DNA of 64,000 nucleotides from Firm-13 sp037143795 (GTDB taxonomy: Bacteria; Bacillota; Clostridia; Saccharofermentanales; Saccharofermentanaceae). Made by a program: the position numbers and the translations under genes. This document shows, in pieces, positions 15,302 through 24,264 of this stretch. A model generated the notes under the pieces. It was not told where the DNA came from. It saw only the letters and a list, made by a program, of their open reading frames with translations, and ran no database searches. The DNA lies in the NCBI GenBank assembly GCA_037143795.1, contig JBAWXZ010000006.1:62001-126000 (forward strand). The letters run 5' to 3'. Position 1 is the first letter of the stretch. Every line of letters starts with the position of its first letter.

Positions 15302-16831
15302 TCAACGGGTGACTTTCTCTTTTCGTTTCATCAGGCGCATGGCGGTGATAGCTACACACACCAGGCAAATTCCTGTGGCGACCAGATAGACGATGCGCAT
15401 GCCGTAGAGGAAGGCTTCGTTCTGCCCGGCGACATAGCCGGTGACGTGCTGCCCGAGCTGTTTGCTCATGCTCCCGTAAAGGAGTGTGGTGGAGAGGCTG
15501 ATGCCGGTTATCATGCCGAGGTTTCTGGCGAGGGCATTGACGCTGCCGCCGATGCCGAGCTTGTCGCGGCTGACGGAGGACATGATCAGGGAAGTGTTCG
15601 GCGACTGGAAGTTGGCATTGCCGATCGAGACGATACCAACGAATACACAGATCAGCAGTATGGAAGTGGTCTCATTCATCATTGCCATCAGAAACATTCC
15701 GACGGCTGTTATGCAAAGGCCGATGAGTGTGAGGATTTCTGATCCGATCCTGTCGGACAGGTGTCCTGCGATGGGTGCGGTAAAGCCCATGATGAGAGGT
15801 GACACGGTCATCAGAAGTCCTGCGGTGCCCGGGGAGAATTCGCGGACATCCTGCAGATAGAAGGGATGGACGATGTTGGAGGTGAATAATACGACAAAGG
15901 TCAGAAATCCGCAGATGATGCTGATGGTGAACCAGGTGTTTTTGAAAATGGAGAGGTCAAGAAGAGGCATGCTGCTTTTCTTTTCCGCGATGATAAAGAA
16001 TATCAAAGAGATGACAGCGACGGCAATGCCTGCCAGGACCCGCGGGTCTGTAAGGCCCCAGACCTGTGACTGATTGATTGCAAAGAACAGCGGCACGATG
16101 AACAGGATGAAGAGGGCGGCACCGAGGAGGTCCATGCTCTCATCCTTGCGGTTCGATTTTTGGGGGAGGTATTTCATGCAGAGAATAAAGCAGACTACAC
16201 CGATTGGGATGTTAATCCAGAAGATGTAATCCCAGCTCGTGACGGAGACGATGAGTCCGCCGAGGGCGGGACCGGCAAGCGAGCCAAGGGCGACGGCGGT
16301 TCCGATGAATCCAAGTGCCCGGCCGCGCTCATTTCCGGGGAATACCCGCGTGATGATCCCCTGGCTGTTGGCCATTGTGGCACTCGCACCTATCGCCTGT
16401 ACGCAGCGTCCGATAAGAAGGAAAGTAAGGCTGTGGGACACTCCGCAGAGAGCTGATCCTGCTGTGAACAGGACGATTCCAAGGTTGAATATGCGCGTCT
16501 GTCCGAAGATATCGCCGAGACGGCCGAATATCAGGATCGACGCGGATATGACGATCAGATATATTGTGACAACCCAGGCAATCGTGCCGGAGTTGACAGC
16601 AAGATTTTTGCTCATCGTCGGCAGCGCAACATTTACGATGCTGCTGTCCAGGGTATCCATAAAGGTCATGATCGTTATCAGGATCAGTATGAGCCACCTT
16701 TGGGCATTCGGAACGGCCGGGAGACCTAAGGGAGCTGCTTGGAGATCCGCGGGAGAGGCATGGAGGACTTTATTGTTCACTGTTCCGGGTATTTTTCCTA
16801 TAGTATTCATATTATGTAATTCACTCAACAT
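15302..16831 (-). CDS. MFS drug efflux transporter, DHA2 (EmrB/QacA) type
   Basis: 509 aa with about 14 transmembrane segments, the DHA2 layout. Segment 1 carries the family signature TFMDTLDSSIVNVALPTM; motif A is GRLGDIFGQTRIF; motif C region GPALGGLIVSV near segment 5; a second motif-A-like tract HLSDRIGSE follows segment 8. It would export toxic organic compounds by proton antiport. The ATG at 16831 leaves a very short leader after the promoter; ATG 16810 is an alternative, and neither has a strong ribosome site. Divergent from copA, with a palindrome on its -10. Confidence 0.9.
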   Translation of the reverse strand: MLSELHNMNTIGKIPGTVNNKVLHASPADLQAAPLGLPAVPNAQRWLILILITIMTFMDTLDSSIVNVALPTMSKNLAVNSGTIAWVVTIYLIVISASILIFGRLGDIFGQTRIFNLGIVLFTAGSALCGVSHSLTFLLIGRCVQAIGASATMANSQGIITRVFPGNERGRALGFIGTAVALGSLAGPALGGLIVSVTSWDYIFWINIPIGVVCFILCMKYLPQKSNRKDESMDLLGAALFILFIVPLFFAINQSQVWGLTDPRVLAGIAVAVISLIFFIIAEKKSSMPLLDLSIFKNTWFTISIICGFLTFVVLFTSNIVHPFYLQDVREFSPGTAGLLMTVSPLIMGFTAPIAGHLSDRIGSEILTLIGLCITAVGMFLMAMMNETTSILLICVFVGIVSIGNANFQSPNTSLIMSSVSRDKLGIGGSVNALARNLGMITGISLSTTLLYGSMSKQLGQHVTGYVAGQNEAFLYGMRIVYLVATGICLVCVAITAMRLMKRKEKVTR

Positions 16832-16841
16832 TCTTTTGATT

Positions 16842-16881
16842 TTCTCAAGTGAGAATACGCTATGTGTGTTTCTATTGTCAA
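16842..16881 (-). promoter_or_regulatory. Promoter and operator of the MFS pump
   Basis: Minus strand: TTGACA (16881-16876), 18-bp spacer, TATTCT (16857-16852). The palindrome TTCTCA-AG-TGAGAA (16842-16855) overlaps the -10 and start site, a good place for a repressor. Confidence 0.65.
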
Positions 16882-16933
16882 CTTAACAGCACATGATCGG
16901 GAAATTGTATCGAGTGGTACGATAAAAAGGATT

Positions 16934-16994
16934 ACATATTATCATAATAAGAAGTGATAATATGTACATATACGATGAATCTGCTTTAAAGCAG
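16934..16994. promoter_or_regulatory. Palindromic sites in the MFS-copA divergent region
   Basis: An 11-bp inverted repeat ACATATTATCA (16934-16944) and TGATAATATGT (16955-16965), spacer 10, is followed by a perfect 14-bp palindrome CTGCTTTAAAGCAG (16981-16994). Neither is the CopY box TACAnnTGTA. No regulator gene lies next to them. Confidence 0.5.
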
Positions 16995-17041
16995 GTTCCG
17001 ATCATTTTTGAGAGTGTCTAATAAAGAATTGAGGGCTTATT

Positions 17042-19288
17042 GTGGTAGAGAAAAAATATAAAGTTACAGGCATGACCTGTTCGGCCTGTTCAGCCCATGT
17101 ACAGAAGACTGTCTCGAACCTTCCCGGTGTGGAGATTGGAGAAGTAAACCTTGCTACCGAAGACCTTCGTGTGCGTTTTGATGAGACACAGATTGATTTC
17201 CAGAAGATCAAAAAGGCAGTTGAGGATTCCGGCTACGGGCTAGTCGATGAATCGGCACCCGGCGCTAAAGCGGACAGGCAGGACGCGGTGGAGCGGGAAG
17301 TGCATAAAGTGCGCACGAGACTGATCATTGCCGCGGCTTTTTCTACGCCGGTTTTCTATATTGCGATGTCGCATATGTTCCCCGTGCTCGGCCTTCCGCT
17401 TCCTGCGTTTATGAGTATGCATGATCACCCGGTGGTTTTCGCACTGGTTCAGCTTCTATTATGTATCCCCGTACTTTTTGCCGGAAGCCGGTTTTACACA
17501 AGAGGTATCCGTGTGCTTTTCAAGGGTGCGCCGAATATGGACACGCTGGTTGCCGTCGGCACGGCAAGCGCTTTTCTATATGGCGTATATGCTTTTGTCC
17601 TTATCGTCCGGGGTGACATGGAGATGGCTAAAAATCTCTATTTCGAGTCGGCGGCGATTGTTGTGACTCTTGTTATGGTCGGCAAATACCTCGAAGCAAA
17701 AAGTAAAGGCCGGACATCGGAAGCAATCAAAAAACTGATGGATCTTAAGCCCAAGACGGCTGTCTTATTAAGGGACGGTGAAGAAATAGAGGTTCCGATC
17801 GACAGTCTTGTTCCGGGAGATCTCGTACGTGTCCGTCCGGGTACCTCCATTCCTGCCGACGGTGTCGTCAGCGAGGGCTTCTCTTCGGTCGATGAGGCCC
17901 TTCTTACGGGTGAGAGCATGCCGGTCGACAAACTGACCGGCAGCGAGGTTATCGGCGGCAGTATCAACCAGGAAGGGCTCCTGACGGTGCGCGTGACGAA
18001 GACCGGTGAGGACATGGCCCTTTCCAAAATCATTCAGCTGGTTATGGACGCGCAGGGCAAAAAAGCGCCGATCGCGCGCCTTGCCGACCAGATTTCCCTG
18101 TATTTTGTGCCTTCAGTGCTTGGTATTGCCACTCTCGCAGCTATCGCCTGGGCTATAGCCGGCAAGGATTTCTCATTCGTTCTTAATATTTTTGTCTGTG
18201 TACTTGTCATTTCCTGTCCCTGTGCACTGGGACTTGCGACACCGACTGCGATCATGGTCGGTACGGGAAAAGGGGCGGAGCTTGGTATTCTTATAAAAGG
18301 CGGGGAAGCGCTTGAGACGACCCATAAGATCACAACCGTTGTTTTTGATAAGACAGGTACGATTACTGAGGGTAAGCCGGTTCTTACCGACCTGCGCCTG
18401 TATGATACTTCCCTTTCCGAAGAGGAGGCACTCCTTCTTTGTGCTTCAGCGGAAAAAGGATCGGAACACCCGATTGCCCGCGCGATTGTCGAGGCTGCGC
18501 AGAAGAAAAGCCTGACGCTCCCGGACCCGACTGCTTTTGAAGCACTCCCCGGACGCGGTATCCGCGCCTCGGTGAACGGGCGAAGCGTAATCATCGGCAA
18601 CCGGAAATGGATGGATGAAGAGAAAATTGATCTCAAAGCGTCCGCTTCCGACATGCACGCTTTCTCATCCGCCGGCAAATCGATCCTGTACCTGGCCTCT
18701 GATAATAAGCTTCTTGCCGTTATGGCGGTTGCCGACACGGTAAAGCCTTCCAGCAAAGAAGCGATTGCAAGGCTCACTGTCCTCGGAATAAAGACAGTCA
18801 TGCTGACAGGCGACAACAGGAATACGGCGCTGGCGATTGCTGCTGAAGTCGGAATCACCGACGTACTTTCGGATGTCCTTCCGCAGGACAAATCACTGGC
18901 TGTGACCAATCTTATGGCCAAAGGCGAGAAGGTCGCAATGGTCGGGGACGGCATCAACGATGCACCCGCCCTCGCAGCCGCCGATATCGGTATGGCGATT
19001 GGTACCGGTACGGACATTGCCGTCGAATCGGCTGATATTGTCCTCATGAGAGGCGACCTGCGCGAGGTGTCGACTGCTATTGCACTGAGCCGCGCAACAA
19101 TCCGCAACATCCGTCAGAACCTGTTCTGGGCATTCTTTTACAATCTGGCCGGTATTCCGATCGCAGCAGGAATCCTCTTTGCATTCGGCGGTCCTTTGCT
19201 GAGCCCGATATTTGCCGGAGCCGCGATGGCATTCAGTTCGGTGTCGGTTGTGTCGAATGCGCTGCGGCTGAAGAGATTCAGGATCTGA
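17042..19288 (+). CDS. copA: Copper-exporting P-type ATPase
   Basis: 748-aa P1B-type ATPase that pumps Cu(I) out of the cell. One N-terminal heavy-metal domain with GMTCSACSAHV (residues 10-20). Then eight membrane segments, actuator motif LLTGES, the ion-channel CPC in SCPCALGLATP, phosphorylation site DKTGT, ATP-site HP in GSEHPIARAI, and hinge GDGINDAP. All are intact. The CPC plus CxxC pattern fits Cu(I)/Ag(I). The GTG start has GAGGG about 7 nt upstream. No CsoR, CopY or CopZ gene is adjacent. Confidence 0.93.
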   Translation: MVEKKYKVTGMTCSACSAHVQKTVSNLPGVEIGEVNLATEDLRVRFDETQIDFQKIKKAVEDSGYGLVDESAPGAKADRQDAVEREVHKVRTRLIIAAAFSTPVFYIAMSHMFPVLGLPLPAFMSMHDHPVVFALVQLLLCIPVLFAGSRFYTRGIRVLFKGAPNMDTLVAVGTASAFLYGVYAFVLIVRGDMEMAKNLYFESAAIVVTLVMVGKYLEAKSKGRTSEAIKKLMDLKPKTAVLLRDGEEIEVPIDSLVPGDLVRVRPGTSIPADGVVSEGFSSVDEALLTGESMPVDKLTGSEVIGGSINQEGLLTVRVTKTGEDMALSKIIQLVMDAQGKKAPIARLADQISLYFVPSVLGIATLAAIAWAIAGKDFSFVLNIFVCVLVISCPCALGLATPTAIMVGTGKGAELGILIKGGEALETTHKITTVVFDKTGTITEGKPVLTDLRLYDTSLSEEEALLLCASAEKGSEHPIARAIVEAAQKKSLTLPDPTAFEALPGRGIRASVNGRSVIIGNRKWMDEEKIDLKASASDMHAFSSAGKSILYLASDNKLLAVMAVADTVKPSSKEAIARLTVLGIKTVMLTGDNRNTALAIAAEVGITDVLSDVLPQDKSLAVTNLMAKGEKVAMVGDGINDAPALAAADIGMAIGTGTDIAVESADIVLMRGDLREVSTAIALSRATIRNIRQNLFWAFFYNLAGIPIAAGILFAFGGPLLSPIFAGAAMAFSSVSVVSNALRLKRFRI

Positions 19289-19485
19289 GTGTGTTCGGGG
19301 GCTGAGGCGGTCCGATATCTGATAAGGATATGATCCTGTGACTTACTTGAGGCTTCCCCGAGCTTCCCCCGAGGCTTACAACGGACCTTACCCCGGGGTG
19401 CTGTTCATTGACTCCCATCTCATGAAAACATACAATAAGATTAAGAGTAAATGTATGCTGTTTGATGTGAGAAGGAGTGATCAAT

Positions 19486-21258
19486 ATGAAATTAGTTGGG
19501 ATGATAAAGGACCGGTTTAAGTCTATTTCCCATACTTGGATCCGCTTTCCTATCGTTTTTGTCCTTCTGTTCATAATGGCTGTTTATGCAAGTATTAGTA
19601 TTGAGACAAACAGTGACCAGTCTGCGAAGATTTATGCATTGATCCTGGGTGTTTTCTTATCGACAGCGATGACTTTCGGGTTCGAAAAACGATCCAATTC
19701 GCTTGTGTGGCTGGCTTTCTCACAGGCCGCTGCCGTCGGATTGGCCGCTGCCTATTATTTTCTGGTGCTAGGGTCCTATACCGGCAGTGTAGTGGATGTT
19801 CTGCGTATTGTGATCCTGTCGTTTGCGTTGCTCTTTGTAAGTCTTTGGGTTCCGTGCCTTCGCTGGAAGACGGATTTCAACGATTTTTTCATGACCTTCT
19901 TCAAGGCGTTTTTCACAACGGCATTTTTTATCGCGATCTTCTGGGGCGGTATTTCGCTGGTCTTAAGCGCGGTGGATCAACTCTTGTTCAAACTGCATGA
20001 GACACTGTTCGGTCATGTGGCGGTCTGGATCTGGGTATTCATCGCACCGATGCTTTTCCTGTCTTTGATTCCTGTATTCGGCGGGACACAGGAAGATAAA
20101 GCGAAGCAGGAGCATCTTGCACGGATCCCGGGCTTTTTCAAAGTGCTTCTCTCTTATATCCTTATTCCGCTGACCGCACTGTATACACTGGTTTTGCTGG
20201 CTTACCTCGTTAAGACCTTTGTCGGAGGAGACCCGGGGGATTTACTCCGGCCGCTGATACTGGCGTACTGTATTGTTGTCATTGTGCTCTATGTACTTGT
20301 CAGCAACGTGGATAATAAGGTTTCACAGCTTTTCCGTATGATTTTCCCCAAGCTGATGGTGCTGATTGCTCTCTACCAGGTCGTGAACCTGATTATCAAA
20401 ATTCCCGGGGAAGGTATTGTCTATGGACGTTACTTCGTGATCCTGTTCGGTATTTTTTCGATCGCTGCCGGAATACTGATGTCACTGCTTCCGCTCAAAA
20501 AGAACGTAATCCTTGCCATTGTCCTGACCGGTTTTGCACTCGTCTCGGTTACTCCTCCGGTTGATGCGTTTACAATAAGTACCAACAGCCAACTTGGGAT
20601 ATTGGACCGGGTTTTGACTTCCAACAGCATGATAAAGGACGGCTCCGTCGTACCGAACAAGGATCTGTCCGAAAAAGACAGGGGGATTATTACGGTCGCA
20701 ATGCAGTATCTGTATGATGTGAAGGAGACGGACAGAGTTCCGGGTGTATCGGCTAAATTTGAGCTGTATAACGATTTTGAGAAAACCTTTGGGTTCTCAC
20801 CTTATTATGATGCAGTCTATGTTGATCAGCCGGTTACATCATTCTATTACATCCTTGATGCATCCAAACCGGTTGAGATCAATTCATATGAATACATGAT
20901 GACAGTTCAGGCCGGCAATTATGACAAAAAGAACCGGGATGAAGTTGTTGCCTCTGTCACGGATCAGGGGAAGACGTATAATGCTGCCATTGTTGTTAAA
21001 GGGGATCAAATCGATATTCAGCTGAGGGATGACAGCGGCAGTACAATATTGACCGCTTCCGTAAATGCGCTCGTTGACAGCATCTCACAGAACGCTGCTG
21101 TAAATCAGAAGGAACAGCTGTCTCCTGAGCTGATGACCTTTGATGTGGCCGGAACAGGTGCATCGATGCGTATAATTTTCCAGAATGCATCAAAAGATGA
21201 GTCCACTTCAAATACATCATATAATGCAACCATGCTGCTGCTGATTAAAATCGGCTAG
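19486..21258 (+). CDS. DUF4153 family membrane protein
   Basis: 590 aa. About ten to twelve hydrophobic segments fill residues 18-365, with the DUF4153-type tract FKAFFTTAFFIAIFWGGISL. The C-terminal ~210 residues are soluble and mostly beta, probably outside the cell. ATG 19486 is 8 nt after GAAGGAG; a GTG overlapping that site is rejected. The function of DUF4153 proteins is not established. It appears monocistronic, after copA and before the metY promoter. Confidence 0.75.
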   Translation: MKLVGMIKDRFKSISHTWIRFPIVFVLLFIMAVYASISIETNSDQSAKIYALILGVFLSTAMTFGFEKRSNSLVWLAFSQAAAVGLAAAYYFLVLGSYTGSVVDVLRIVILSFALLFVSLWVPCLRWKTDFNDFFMTFFKAFFTTAFFIAIFWGGISLVLSAVDQLLFKLHETLFGHVAVWIWVFIAPMLFLSLIPVFGGTQEDKAKQEHLARIPGFFKVLLSYILIPLTALYTLVLLAYLVKTFVGGDPGDLLRPLILAYCIVVIVLYVLVSNVDNKVSQLFRMIFPKLMVLIALYQVVNLIIKIPGEGIVYGRYFVILFGIFSIAAGILMSLLPLKKNVILAIVLTGFALVSVTPPVDAFTISTNSQLGILDRVLTSNSMIKDGSVVPNKDLSEKDRGIITVAMQYLYDVKETDRVPGVSAKFELYNDFEKTFGFSPYYDAVYVDQPVTSFYYILDASKPVEINSYEYMMTVQAGNYDKKNRDEVVASVTDQGKTYNAAIVVKGDQIDIQLRDDSGSTILTASVNALVDSISQNAAVNQKEQLSPELMTFDVAGTGASMRIIFQNASKDESTSNTSYNATMLLLIKIG

Positions 21259-21303
21259 GTTGGCGGAAGTTTCCCTGATGAAGCAGGTACATTCAATTAC
21301 CTG

Positions 21304-21332
21304 TTGACAAATCAATTAACTGGTTATATAGT
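21304..21332 (+). promoter_or_regulatory. Promoter of metY
   Basis: TTGACA (21304-21309), 17-bp spacer, TATAGT (21327-21332). The leader begins with a small hairpin CCTATC-gctttg-GTAGG (about 21336-21352). I see no S-box or T-box. Confidence 0.75.
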
Positions 21333-21464
21333 AAACCTATCGCTTTGGTAGGAATAGACTATTGACAGCGATTGCATATGCGGCCCCTTCATGGCTGAGG
21401 AGGTGCGTCCGGCAGTTTAATTGAACACTAATGAAAGTTGTACAAGAGAAAGGGCGTAAGTATT

Positions 21465-22748
21465 ATGACGAAGAATTATAAATTTGAAACACTTCAGGTA
21501 CATGCAGGACAAGAGGTTGATCCGACTACCCGCGCAAGGGCTGTTCCTATTTACCAGACAACATCCTATGTTTTTGAGAATTCCGAAGATGGCGCAGACC
21601 TTTTCAGTCTCAAAAAACCAGGTAATATTTATACCCGCATCATGAATCCTACGACCGATGTTTTTGAAAAGCGCGTAGCAGCCCTTGAAGGGGGAGCAGC
21701 CGCACTGGCCGTGGCATCCGGATCGGCAGCGACAACATATGCGATACAGAATGTTGCATCTTCCGGTGATCATATCGTATCGGCAAGCACTGTATACGGC
21801 GGCACATACAATCTGTTTGCACACACACTCAAATATCAGGGCATTACTACGACATTTGTCGATCCTGACGATGTGTCCAATTTCGAAAATGCAATCCAAC
21901 CCAATACAAAAGCTATTTTTATTGAGTCGCTTGGCAACCCCAACGGCAACATTATTGATATTGATGTCTTGGCTGAAATTGCACACAGAAACGGTATTCC
22001 CCTTATCGTTGACAACACTTTTGCAACACCGTATCTTTTCCGTCCAATCGAACACGGAGCGGATGTCGTTATTCATTCCGCCACCAAATTCTTCGGCGGC
22101 CACGGCACAAGCATCGGCGGCGTTATTGTTGATGCAGGTAAATTCGACTGGGCTTCCGGGAGATTCCCGCAGTACACAGAGCCGGATGCCAGTTATCACG
22201 GTCTCGTACCGGTTGATGGTTTCGGCAATCTCGCATTCATCCTGCGTGCACGAGTCATCCTGCTTCGCGATACAGGCGCTACTTTGAGTCCGTTCAACTC
22301 ATTCCTCTTTCTCCAGGGACTTGAGACCTTGTCCCTCCGTGTCGAAAGACACAATGAGAACGCGATCAAAATTGCACGTTACCTCGAAAAGAATCCTCAC
22401 GTCGAATTCGTCAACCACCCCGGCCTTGAGAGCAACAAATACCATGCACTGGCCGTTAAGTATTTCCCTATATTCGCCGGTTCCATATTCACATTCGGCA
22501 TCAGGGGCGGCGCGGAAGAGGCTAAGAAATTCGTAGATAATCTTCCGATTTTCTCGATCCTTGCCAACGTAGCCGATGTCAAATCCCTTGCCATCCATCC
22601 GGCAAGCACAACGCACTCCCAGCTTACCGAATCTGAGCTTAGGGACGGCGGCATCAAGCCCAACACCATTCGCCTTTCGATCGGAACAGAGAACATAGAC
22701 GACCTGATCGATGCACTTGACGAGGCATTCGCGGCAGTGTTTGGCTGA
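21465..22748 (+). CDS. metY: O-acetylhomoserine sulfhydrylase
   Basis: 427-aa PLP enzyme of the Cys/Met metabolism family that makes homocysteine from O-acetylhomoserine and sulfide. Typical features: N-terminal FETLQVHAGQEVDPTTRARA, cofactor contacts IYQTTSYVF and YTRIMNPTTDVFEKR, the Lys site in HSATKFFGGHG, and C-terminal RLSIGTENIDDLIDAL. The length (~425) and long insertion after the Lys site set MetY apart from the shorter CGS/CBL proteins. ATG 21465 follows GAGAAAGGG. It has its own promoter and terminator. The product feeds MetH at 34.4 kb. Confidence 0.92.
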   Translation: MTKNYKFETLQVHAGQEVDPTTRARAVPIYQTTSYVFENSEDGADLFSLKKPGNIYTRIMNPTTDVFEKRVAALEGGAAALAVASGSAATTYAIQNVASSGDHIVSASTVYGGTYNLFAHTLKYQGITTTFVDPDDVSNFENAIQPNTKAIFIESLGNPNGNIIDIDVLAEIAHRNGIPLIVDNTFATPYLFRPIEHGADVVIHSATKFFGGHGTSIGGVIVDAGKFDWASGRFPQYTEPDASYHGLVPVDGFGNLAFILRARVILLRDTGATLSPFNSFLFLQGLETLSLRVERHNENAIKIARYLEKNPHVEFVNHPGLESNKYHALAVKYFPIFAGSIFTFGIRGGAEEAKKFVDNLPIFSILANVADVKSLAIHPASTTHSQLTESELRDGGIKPNTIRLSIGTENIDDLIDALDEAFAAVFG

Positions 22749-22793
22749 GTATTACGGATTCAAACGATTATTCACATTCAATTGATTATTCAC

Positions 22794-22830
22794 AAAAAAG
22801 AGATCCGGGCGAAAACCCGGATCTCTTTTA
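22794..22830. terminator. Bidirectional terminator
   Basis: AAAAGAGATCCGGG and CCCGGATCTCTTTT form a 14-bp stem with loop cgaaaa; A-run before and T-run after. It serves metY and the convergent small gene. Confidence 0.9.
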
Positions 22831-22875
22831 TACTCTTCCATAGGGCATATATTTTAGATATTGAAAAAGCAGTAA

Positions 22876-23034
22876 TTAAGGTTTTCTGCCTGAACCATTC
22901 GGTGTGGAAGTATCCATTATGAACTTCATATATTTATAAAAACGTCTCAGAAAGATGATGATAACAACCACTATACCTAAATTCAGAAGTGTCCAAAGAG
23001 CCGTAATCAAATAACCAACCCACTGATCATTCAT
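22876..23034 (-). CDS. Small single-span membrane protein
   Basis: 52 aa, family unknown. One hydrophobic helix (ALWTLLNLGIVVVIIIFL, about residues 12-29) followed by a basic RRFYKYMK and a polar tail. The ATG at 23034 has a strong GGAGG 7 nt upstream; a longer reading from 23127 has none. It stands between the metY terminator and the divergently read mgsA region. Confidence 0.6.
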   Translation of the reverse strand: MNDQWVGYLITALWTLLNLGIVVVIIIFLRRFYKYMKFIMDTSTPNGSGRKP

Positions 23035-23356
23035 ATAATTACCTCCTGATGATTCATATATTAGCATATTGCCTGTGATATTTCGAGTATAATAAAATAA
23101 ATATGGATATGATTCATTACATCTCAAATGGAGCAGGATCCGTACGCCGTTTTTCGCTCAACGCCAGCAGGATACGGTCGATTACAAATACTGGCAGAAC
23201 AAGGAATGGCTGGAAAAGGACTGTAAATACTACATACCTGATAAGGCAGGTTTGTAAAAATTGGATTTGCCCGGAGTATTGGAACGATTGCGGCGGCTTT
23301 TTTTATATAAATGAGTTAATATACATGAATAGAACGCATTACAGGAGGACAGGCAA

Positions 23357-23827
23357 ATGGGAGAAGATTTCGTTATTCTTACTATTGGCAAACAAAAAAA
23401 CATTGCCCTGATTGCCCATGATCAAAAAAAAGAAGATTTGATTCAGTGGTGCATTCAGAATAAAGAAGTACTGCAAAAACATTTTCTGTGCGGAACCGGC
23501 ACCACGGCGAGAATGATTACCGACAGGACAGGTCTTCCTGTAAAGGGATATAACAGCGGACCTCTCGGCGGCGACCAGCAGATCGGCGCCAAAATCGTAG
23601 AGGGCAGAGTGGACCTTGCTATATTCTTTTCTGACCCGCTGACAGCCCAGCCGCATGACCCTGATGTCAAGGCGCTTCTCAGAATTGCACAAGTCTATGA
23701 TATTCCGATTGCCAACAACCGGGCCTCTGCCGATTTCATCATTACATCACCCTATATGGATCAGGAATACAATCATAAGATTGTCAATTTCAAAAAGAAT
23801 GTACAGGACAGGGCACAGCTGCTGTAA
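23357..23827 (+). CDS. mgsA: Methylglyoxal synthase
   Basis: 156 aa. Converts dihydroxyacetone phosphate to methylglyoxal, a bypass that releases phosphate when glycolytic intermediates pile up. Motifs: NIALIAHDQKK near residues 15-25 (His and Lys of the phosphate site), GTGTTA near 46-51, GPLGGDQQIGAKI near 68-80, and FSDPLTAQPHDPDVKALLR near 91-109 with catalytic Asp. Near full family length. AGGAGG lies 8 nt before the ATG. A Crh-like gene follows 55 bp downstream. Confidence 0.95.
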   Translation: MGEDFVILTIGKQKNIALIAHDQKKEDLIQWCIQNKEVLQKHFLCGTGTTARMITDRTGLPVKGYNSGPLGGDQQIGAKIVEGRVDLAIFFSDPLTAQPHDPDVKALLRIAQVYDIPIANNRASADFIITSPYMDQEYNHKIVNFKKNVQDRAQLL

Positions 23828-23882
23828 GGCATCGACGCTTATTGACGCATAGAAATATGCTGTAAAATAATGAGGTGACCAT

Positions 23883-24116
23883 ATGAAATCAATATTCGTA
23901 AATTTGAATTCTATCGACAAGGTTAAGAAATTTGAAAGTGATATATGCAAAATGGACGGCGATTTTGAGCTTGTAGCAGGAAAATACATCGTTGATGCAA
24001 AATCAATGATGGGTATTTTCAGTCTTGATTTATCAAAACCGGTTCAGCTGAATATTCATCAGGAGACGGAAGAAAAGATGAATATTCTTGAAAAATATAC
24101 AATAGAGCATATCTGA
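23883..24116 (+). CDS. HPr-like protein without the phospho-histidine (Crh-like)
   Basis: 77-aa member of the HPr fold. The C-terminal half keeps GKYIVDAKSMMGIFSLDLSK, where AKSMMG aligns with the Ser46 region of HPr (KSIMG). The segment that should carry His15 reads LNSIDKVKKF, with no histidine. It therefore cannot relay PTS phosphate but may still be a target of HPr kinase, as Crh is in Bacillus. It lies directly after mgsA; in B. subtilis unphosphorylated Crh has been reported to bind and inhibit MgsA. The pairing here supports the same role, by inference. Confidence 0.8.
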   Translation: MKSIFVNLNSIDKVKKFESDICKMDGDFELVAGKYIVDAKSMMGIFSLDLSKPVQLNIHQETEEKMNILEKYTIEHI

Positions 24117-24217
24117 TTCTGGCTGGAACTGCTGCATTATATTGCCGGGAAATAGGGTTGCGCACTGACTGCTGCCATGCGATAATATTAAAGCCAAGTG
24201 AAGTGATAGGAATTGTT

Positions 24218-24238
24218 TGCTTCCTGCAGCAGGAAGCA
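24218..24238 (+). promoter_or_regulatory. Perfect palindrome in the hydE leader
   Basis: TGCTTCCTGC and GCAGGAAGCA are perfect 10-bp arms around one base. The site lies 26 bp before the chosen hydE start and includes an AGGA-ATG alternative start at 24238. It could be an operator or a hairpin that hides translation signals. Confidence 0.5.
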
Positions 24239-24264
24239 TGAAGATAGAGACGGGATGGTTGATT

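Noticed and set aside
14862..15389. 175-aa plus-strand reading frame across the tRNA-Ser gene
   Set aside because: It reads through the antisense of the tRNA and the 3' hairpin; its GEREIRTLGTFNRSH-type peptide is the well-known artefact of tRNA-Ser antisense translation.
18034..19110. 358-aa minus-strand open frame opposite copA
   Set aside because: Composition-driven shadow of the intact copper ATPase; no ribosome site, no family features.
21333..21464. Possible SAM or T-box riboswitch before metY
   Set aside because: Neither the S-box core nor the T-box GGTGG-type core is present; only a small hairpin is seen.
23103..23411. 102-aa frame upstream of mgsA
   Set aside because: It overlaps the mgsA start and its ribosome site, and has no family features. 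A second frame here (ending KYYIPDKAGL) has no start codon.
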